Assembly: GCA_963555705.1 (NCBI GenBank)
Contig: OY743190.1
Span: forward strand, 18,421,491-18,485,490
Direction: 5' to 3'
DNA length: 64,000 nucleotides
Source of the DNA: Ligustrum vulgare
Taxonomy: Eukaryota; Streptophyta; Magnoliopsida; Lamiales; Oleaceae
Shown: piece by piece, positions 57,361 through 64,000 of the stretch
How the letters are laid out: each line of letters begins with the position of its first letter
Position numbering within the stretch: the stretch's first letter is position 1
Notes under the pieces: model-generated
Databases searched by the model: none
Told to the model about the DNA's origin: nothing
The model's input: the letters and a program-made list of their open reading frames with translations, nothing else
Made by a program: the position numbers and the translations under genes

Positions 57361-58336
57361 GCTTATTTAGCCGAGTCTAGTTCTCGTAAAGCTTCAGGTT
57401 TTAAAAATAAAAGGAACTGGGACAAAGGCAGGAGAGGATAAGGGAAAGAGACTGGACAGGGACCTAAGAAGAACAAGAACAAACGCTATAAGAAAGGGAA
57501 GTGGTTTGGAAAGAAGAAGGACAAGAGCAAGGTTAAATGCTATAATTGTAAAGTGTTGGGTCACTTTATTCGTGAATGGCCTGAGCCTAAACAGGTAGCA
57601 CTTATGTGTTCTTCTTTTAGTGCTATTTATGTTTCTAGCACAGTATTACTTTCTGATTCTTATCCTTTGTGGATTTTAGACTCAGGAGCAATAGACCATA
57701 TAGCCAAAGATCGAGAAGCATTTGTTGATTTCGCCGGATTCCACCTGGTGCAAAATGGATATACATTGGCAACGACGAAAGAGTGGAGGTGAAGGGAATC
57801 GGTACTTGCAAGTTACACTTGCGTAGTGGTCATGCTGTTCTCCTTCATGATGTCTTATTTGTACTTGGGATACGACGAAATTTAATATTAGTTATTGTTC
57901 TTTTAAAATTAGGTCTTAGTTTGAACTTTCATGGTACTTTTGTTGATGTTTATTATGATGATGCACATTATGCATCTAGATATTTATGTAATGGTTTTAT
58001 GGTGTTGGATTGTAATCCAAACACTTATGCTTATTATATAGATCGTTGTTTTTCTTTGGATGTATCCACTTCTTCTTCTAGAAATGTGAATATTGATACA
58101 AATATTTGGCATGCTAGATTAGGACATATTGGGCAAGAGAGAATGAATAGGTTAGCTAAAAAAGGCTTACTAGGTTCAATCTCTAAAGTTACCTTTCCTA
58201 CATGTGAGCATTGTCTTATGGGAAAAACAACTCGAAAACCATTTGGTAAGGCCTTGAGAGCCAAATTTCCATTGCAATTAGTACATTCAGATATATGTGG
58301 TCCTATGAATGTTAGGGCTAGACATGGAGCCTCCTA
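57361..58336 (+). pseudogene. Copia protease and truncated integrase
   Basis: A Lys-rich linker and defective CCHC knuckle are followed by the protease motif LWILDSGAIDHIAKD (57667 on; the usual T after DSGA is I). After a frame change near 57780 comes the GAG-pre-integrase domain with WHARLGHIGQERMNRLAKKG, CEHCLMGKTTRKPF and LVHSDICGPM, the start of the integrase core. The frame ends abruptly at 58336 where LTR sequence begins. RT and RNase H are absent. Confidence 0.8.
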
Positions 58337-58339
58337 TAT

Positions 58340-58739
58340 GGATGACCCGAACCGACCCGATCCATTAATGTTGGTTTTGGAGGGAACCATTTGAATTTGA
58401 TATGAGAAGTTATCCAAGGCATGAATAACTTCCATCAACCTCCATATAACTCAATCCATCTATTATCATGAAAATATACAAGAAAATAAGTGAGATTTTC
58501 GGAGGTGAGCATATGGTTGAAAAGAAATAAGTGTAGTGGCTTGAATCTATGAAGATTTAACTCAAAAATTGGCACTTGGATTGTGGAAAAGAAGTTCTAT
58601 CCATTTGTGACTGAATTTCGTGGCCAAAGAGCATACATCTCTGCAGTAAGAACAAACATCAAGAGGCAAGTAATCCAACCTCGGTTTATATAATTTAAGA
58701 TTGTGAAATTGATTTATATGCATCCTAGTAAATCCAACA
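58340..58739 (+). repeat. Copia 3' LTR lacking its first 55 bp
   Basis: It aligns with 52187-52575 plus 55631-55641 and ends CCTAGTAAATCCAACA. The junction with integrase shares an ATG-GGATGACCC-like stretch with the LTR, suggesting a microhomology deletion. Confidence 0.85.
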
Positions 58740-58812
58740 AGGCGAGAAAGGGAGAATAAGGTTGGAAAATGGGTTTTTGGCATAAAATCTTGGCAGTCAG
58801 GAGCTTGCTCCG

Positions 58813-58954
58813 GCCAACCCATTGTTGTGAAATCACGCTTTTTGAGTGTTAGAGTCTCGACTTAATCCAAATACTCAATCTCGATTATTCATATACTTCT
58901 TACTTGTGGGTACTCTAATACTCAAAAAGCGTGATTTTCCAACAATGGGTTGGC
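58813..58954. repeat. 142-nt hairpin with 43-bp arms
   Basis: The left arm 58813-58855 (starting GCCAACCCATTGTTG) and right arm 58912-58954 (ending CAACAATGGGTTGGC) are complementary at 40 of 43 positions, around a 56-nt loop. No ORF is present. It could be a short foldback/MITE or a small-RNA-type precursor. Confidence 0.85.
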
Positions 58955-61645
58955 TATATAATACCATATTCGATAGAAAAGAAAACAGATAATATAAATC
59001 AAATGAAATCCGAAGTTCTATGAAGAACTTACCTGCTAGGAATGCAAAGAACGATTGTTATTGAACTCAAAACTCGAATTTATAAATTCCAGCTAATTGT
59101 AGTAATCTGAGATTCTTGAGAATTTTTGTGTTCAGCGTGAATTAATTTGTGAGATGGAATATGGCTTTATTATTGATAATGGTTTTAGAATTGTAGGGGA
59201 AGTGGAATTCTTCTCAATCTCAAGTCTCTTATTTCAATTAGAATTGCACAGTATATTTAGGCTAACCTTGGACTTATACCTTGGGCCAAACAAGAATATT
59301 GGACTTAAAATAATGTGGAAATTACACTAAACAACTTAATAAAATAAACAATTCATTTTTTACAAGTTAATAGTATTAATTTCTAATAATACTAGATAAT
59401 TGTAGTATAATTGAATGTTTAAGAGTAAGCTTACCCCTTAATCAATTTTAATTAACACCGTAGATCACTCCAATCAAATTGAATACCCTAATGTTAGCTC
59501 ACTTCCCATATAAAGCAAAAATAAAATCATGTAAACTTCATCCTCATTCTCAAGCCCTAGATTTTATTCAACAATCTTCTTCAACATAAATTAATCTTCA
59601 ATTATTTACACATCATGATCTATGATTTTAACAACCCATCAGATTCATAAATTTCCATCTCCATCCGAATATCTCAAGATCATTTCAATTTTTTTCCAAT
59701 CAAAGTTCAATATATTCAAATGACTACTTTCAAGTGAGTTTTCATCATACATCACCTTCATTTTAACCAAGAAGTAAGACTCAAAAATTATGGAAACCCC
59801 ATAGCACATTTCAATGATGTGCTCCGGCAAGAACAAGTTTTTCCGAAATGCAGCTCCATTAATAAAGTATAACTCGTTGTATAAGCAATTAGTCAGAAGG
59901 ACTAAGGATCATGTGTCCTTCTTCTCAAATAGTACAGAACAACTGAGGTGATGCATTGAAGAAGAGGCCCACAAACAGCAACAGGAAGAAAGTTGTTGAA
60001 AATACATTCAAGAACTACCTACGAGAGATGCCACAAAATTCGATGTCAATCTTGCTAGTAGTTACCTGGCTTCACAGCTATATATTCAAGTTGGTAATGA
60101 CAAGGGCCACGAATGATAATATAAAACATAACCCGCCTGCATATTCCCAGGAGTGTTAGGAAGGTAGAAGGGCATAGAAGTGTACATAGATACAATTAAA
60201 ACATTTCTCTTTGTTGACCTAGATCGTCTTTTTTTTTTTTTTTTTTGTTGATTTTTTGAAAATTACTTGTGTTCTAACGTCTCCGGATTCCTATCATCAT
60301 CTAAACTAGTCACATTTAGAATTTATTATTCGAAATATTTTTGAATGTTTACAACTAGTATAGCTACCAGTTTTTGTTAACAAATAAAACCTCTGCCCAA
60401 GTATTGAGAACATTTTCTTATAAACGGTGACTTTATGATTTCTTTTTATGCATCTGTCAAATAGTCTTTGATGTCTCCCAACATCTGAATAAGTTAACAT
60501 TCCATCCAAATTAGAGACAACACTTGTGATTCAAAAATGTGTCCCCCCCCCCCCCCGACTACATTTCCATTCCTTTGCCAAAAGTATAGTTGTTTTGGAA
60601 AAATCTATCTCAATATATATTAGATTATTTATTAACAACATAAAGCATAAGATTAATTTATTCTGTTACAATTTCATGCCAAAAACTTTGTTTTGATGAT
60701 ACCTACCACATATGACAATTAAAATGGGAATGCCTAATATGGTGTCTATAAGAATAATCATGATATTGTCAATAAAAAGTAGCACAAAAGTGATAAAAAT
60801 GTTATACGGATACTATCCAGATGAGATGAAAGAATTGGACTTTGCACATATTATTAATCTCAGTACGTAATTGACATTTGTTTGTGCTCCGTTTTCTTGA
60901 TTTTTCATCTACCTTTCAGATTAAAGTATCGGTATTTCCTCTTCTGATTGATTATTCACGATATCGTGAGGCGATTTACTTGAAAGATAAACACAACACC
61001 AAAAAATTTCATATTCGACTAATTCGATGTTGATTTTTATCAAAAATACGATCACAAACTCAAGCTATTACACATTCTAGCCCTCCCACATATGGAAACC
61101 CCCAACATCAACAACCCCACACCATCTGTAATGAATAAGAATGATAGTGAAGCAGCTCCATTACTAGAGATTGTGCACCCAAAGAACTAAGTATTAGAAA
61201 CACGAATTAGGCCTATCACTCGGTCCATAAGCAATTTGTCAGATGAAACCGTAAACAGACCCATTTCGAATGCAATGCAGGCATGACTGTGGTGTATTTG
61301 TTAAGAAACTACTTACAGATTCCTCTATTTCTAACAAGACACCGAACTTGTAGAATGGCTATATTTCATTTCATATCCTCTTCCCAAATATAGTTTGAGA
61401 TAAGTAACATCAGTAACAAGATGTTTTCTTTCAAATAATATTATATTTTTGCTTCAATCCAAGTTCATGGGAGATCAAGTGTTACATTGAAACCATAATG
61501 TATTGTGGAATTAGCGCTCTGAATCATGTTCAGTGCGCTTTCTTTGAAAGTATTTTGTGATGCCCTTTATGATGAGTTATTGACAAGTCTTAGTAATATA
61601 TGTAAACTATGCACAATGCTCTTCAGTATCATTGACATATTTATA
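58955..61645. other. AT-rich intergenic DNA without a supported gene
   Basis: Short frames exist (59645-59836 minus, 59956-60159 plus, 60306-60509 minus) with no recognised domain. A 32-codon frame at 61092-61190 (METPNINNPTPSVMNK...) reads like a protein N-terminus, but nothing follows. A run of 14 C lies at 60543-60556. Confidence 0.4.
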
Positions 61646-61915
61646 TCAACCAAAGTAGTATATTTGCACGTTAATAAAATGTCCAAAGTGTGATGTCCTG
61701 CTCAGAGGAACTTTTAAGGAGGCTGGTTGTGGCTTCAACGTAATAGTCGTTAGTCGATGATCCTTGCGTTTCAGCTCCAAGTAGACCACCAGTGAGTTAT
61801 CATTCGTTATACTCATCGGTGACATGTCTGCATCAACAACATATTCAATCCCCATAACGACATCATGATTATCAATCTTCATTACGATTCTAACAAGCTG
61901 AATATTTGTAACCAA
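61646..61915 (-). pseudogene. Possible MULE N-terminal fragment
   Basis: An 89-codon frame with DADMSPMSITNDNSLVVYLE followed by LKRKDHRLTTITLKPQ. This faintly recalls the N-terminal PB1-like domain of some MULE transposases (an N-D-x-x-V-x-x-x-L-x-L-K pattern). No transposase core is nearby. Low certainty; it may be an unrelated open frame. Confidence 0.25.
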
Positions 61916-61939
61916 ATGGCACTTATTTTAAAAACATTG

Positions 61940-63010
61940 TTATGCATGTTACTTTCTCAATTAAAAATAAATTAAAACTTTAGAATAAATTCATGACTTG
62001 TTAATTTAATTCAAAATATTAGAATAATTGTGCCACTTTTTTTAAAAATGTCACATTTTATCACTTTTTCTTTAAACTAAAAAGTAACAATTTGTCACTT
62101 TTTTTCTACTTAAAGGTTAATTTTTCATTCTTTGCAATATTCATCATTAACTAACAAGTTATACAAGTCTACAACACTAACAGATATATTACACATTATT
62201 TATACACAAACACAATATCACATTTTTAGTTTTTCTTTTTTTAACTAAAAAGTGACATGGTGTCGCTTTCTTTTTACTTAAATATCACATTTTCAATTTT
62301 TACAATATCAATCATTGACTGACAAATTACACAAGTGCACAAACACGGATAGATACATTACACAATGCTTTAAAAAAAAGTGACAAAATGTAACTTCTTA
62401 TCACTTTTTATTTTATCTCACATTCTCTTTTAAATAAAAGTGACAAAGTGTCATTTTGGTTTCTTGAATGTCACTTTAATTTTTGTAATATCTGTCATTG
62501 ATTATGAGTCGTAATTTAACAAATTATACAAGTCTACAAATACTAGTATATACATTACACATTCTCCATATACAAACACACCATAATTTTATTACTTTTT
62601 TTAACAATTGCGTCAATATTTTTTTAAAAGAAAAAAAAAAGTGACATCGTATCACTTTTTTTTTTTTTTTTTTTAAATGACATGTAAGTAACTTTCTCAA
62701 TCGAACGCAAATTAAAACTTTAGAATAAATTGATGACTTTTTTAATTTTATTCTATATGTAGTCTATTTGTTATTATGTTGTTCTTCTATTACCTAAACA
62801 TTGTAAAAAAATTCATTTTAGGAATTAATATCCGATAAATTGAAAGTGATAAAAGTTCAAAAAATTACAAAACTCAAAAAAAAAATGACTACACTAAACA
62901 AAAACATTAACTCGTGTTTATCAAAATATAAAATCATAATGCCACTTTTAAAAAAAAAAATATTAACACTATCAATTTTTGCAATATTCACAAATTGCAC
63001 AAGACCACAA
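61940..63010. repeat. Imperfect repeat array with GTGACA/TGTCAC palindromes
   Basis: Four diverged copies of a block containing CAATATT-ATCATT-ACTAACAA-TACAAGTCTACAA-ACATTACACA occur near 62135, 62300, 62480 and 62975. They alternate with short inverted repeats AAAAGTGACA...TGTCACTTTT at about 62079, 62247, 62371, 62435 and 62630. AT-rich, no coding potential. Confidence 0.6.
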
Positions 63011-63162
63011 ATATTAACAAAGTAAGAGCAGACGACTACACTAGACACACATCCTTCATTATCATTCTCCAATAAAAACTCATGCTTGTTTGTCCATCAA
63101 TACAAAATTTCTTTCTAACACAGTACTATGGAAATTCATTTCCTTAATAGTACTACTATTTC

Positions 63163-63344
63163 TTAAAAATCAAGAAATAGGGGTCCTAACAAGAACAAAT
63201 TTGTTGGGTTGAGGAAAAAACAATCAGGTAAATGGGTTGCTGAAATCAAGAACACAACTCAAAAGATCAGAATATGTCGGGACATTCAATATTGCTGAAG
63301 AGGTTGATCATGGTTATGATAAAGCTGCTGACAAATACTCATAG
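63163..63344 (+). pseudogene. AP2/ERF domain fragment
   Basis: Plus-strand reading gives NKNKFVGLRKKQSGKWVAEI, then KNTTQKIRI and, after a frame change near 63277 that removes the conserved W-L, GTFNIAEEVDHGYDKAAD. This is most of an AP2/ERF DNA-binding domain (the YRGVR, WVAEI and G-T-F-x-T-A-E-E-A-A-x-A-Y-D motifs), in degraded form. There is no start codon, a frameshift, and a further shift beyond 63330. ERF proteins are plant transcription factors; this fragment is dead. No element boundary explaining its arrival was found. Confidence 0.8.
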
Positions 63345-63796
63345 AAATGTCTTGAAAAACACCCCCCTCAAATGTTGTCCTTTCTTTAAATACTTAGCAG
63401 CTCCTTAATTAAAAGAAGGGCTTAAATAATACCACAACTCCTATTCTTGCTTCTACTTGACCGGGATGCAAATTGTACCGGAAAATTGATGGTTTTGGAA
63501 TTGATTCCGAAGACCCCGTTCCTGTTTCTTCATCTCCTTGTAGACCCATGTGGAATTTTGATGGAAACTGAAAACTGAGAAGAAATTCGAAGAATTTGGT
63601 ATGAAAAAATAGGAGGAAGAAAAGAATTTAACTGGGTATATAACTGAAGAACTGGGACGGGTGGTTTGCAGAGATAATGGGCACATCGTATTAATTACGA
63701 TAATCATAAAGTTTAATTAGTTAATAGGGTACTTTTCAAATCCGTTTAATTTTTGGGGTATTTAGTGTAATTTCCCCGATAGGTAATAGGTGTAAA
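63345..63796. other. Intergenic DNA, no supported gene
   Basis: A minus-strand frame of 84 codons (63453-63707) has no recognised domain. Confidence 0.35.
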
Positions 63797-64000
63797 ATTC
63801 GACCCGATAAAAATATTTAAATTCAAGTTTAAAACCATTTTAAATTCTAAAATTATAAAATTGAACGTTCTGCTAATTTGTCTAAGAATAATTTGAATTA
63901 AATGAAAGATGGAAAATGCGACTTGATAAAATATTCGAATTTTTGAGATTAAAATCGTTATTTAATTCCAGAATTAAATGTTCTGCTAGATGACTCTGCT
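63797..64000. repeat. Two diverged tandem copies of a block of about 100 bp
   Basis: Both copies share GCGAC/TCGAC-TTGATAAAA, TATT-GAATT, TTAAAAC/TTAAAATCG and end in ATGTTCTGCTA or ACGTTCTGCTA (the second runs to the window end). It may be part of a larger array or LTR. Confidence 0.5.

Larger units (their letters stand above)
52132..58739 (+). mobile_element. Deleted Ty1/copia element with nested insertion
   Basis: The 5' LTR (52132-55641, TGTTG...CAACA) is interrupted at 52576-55630 and measures about 455 bp without the insertion. TTGGTATCAGAGCC (55642 on) is a tRNA-Met PBS. gag, CCHC, protease and GAG-pre-integrase follow; then the sequence jumps at about 58337 into the 3' LTR (to 58739), missing the rest of integrase, RT, RNase H and the first 55 bp or so of the LTR. 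No clean target duplication was found at the ends. Confidence 0.82.

Noticed and set aside
52132..58744. Target duplication for the copia element
   Set aside because: The five bases before 52132 (GCTAT) and after 58739 (AGGCG) do not match, so no TSD is claimed.
1..64000. CRISPR arrays, operons, rRNA or tRNA genes
   Set aside because: None seen. Repeats are dispersed, LTR-like or microsatellite; tRNA-like matches are retrotransposon primer sites only.

Overview
This window looks like a repeat-rich intergenic stretch of a flowering-plant nuclear genome. The evidence is Ty3/gypsy and Ty1/copia LTR retrotransposons with plant-type tRNA-Met and tRNA-Asp primer sites, a plant MULE carrying a DUF1985 gene, Helitrons with CTAG termini, and fragments of plant R2R3-MYB, PPR and AP2/ERF genes. 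A eudicot is likely; no closer placement is supported by the sequence. Almost everything is transposable-element DNA, much of it nested. The one host gene that looks complete is an ankyrin-repeat/PGG membrane protein gene (34872-37179, three exons, 594 residues).

Layout. 1-8290: decayed LTR and gag remains on the minus strand, with a 628-bp hAT-type MITE inside the gag. 8784-26227: a Mutator-like element (MULE) with a 9-bp target duplication, sitting in an old minus-strand LTR whose two halves flank it. Inside the MULE, a 9.8-kb LTR retrotransposon (10096-19902, TSD GTAGA) splits the transposase gene. Inside that retrotransposon, a 2.4-kb solo LTR (12513-14942, TSD CTGTA) splits its only sizeable ORF. 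The MULE encodes a DDE transposase with SWIM and CCHC motifs, and carries a broken DUF1985 gene on the opposite strand. 26738-33239: a non-autonomous Helitron with both termini recognisable, carrying broken fragments of an R2R3-MYB gene and a PPR gene plus an unidentified exon-like segment. 34872-37179: the ankyrin gene. 37367-40515: remains of a second Helitron with a decayed PIF1-type helicase, interrupted by a 2.06-kb LTR element (TSD ACCTC). 40521-50768: a young, nearly intact chromovirus on the minus strand (TSD ACTAA, 2.3-kb LTRs) with an extra ORF upstream of gag, a possible 91-nt intron joining gag to pol, and one stop codon ahead of its chromodomain. 52132-58739: a deleted copia element whose 5' LTR is split by a 3.05-kb protease-only LTR element (TSD GCTAG). 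58813-64000: a 142-nt near-perfect hairpin, a decayed tandem array, and an AP2/ERF pseudogene fragment.

There is no operon-like gene cooperation here. The functional units are the elements themselves, and exact target-site duplications give the insertion order: old LTR, then MULE, then tRNA-Asp-primed element, then chromovirus (now a solo LTR). Boundaries given with a TSD were read directly from the sequence. Family names rest on recognisable motifs, without database searches.
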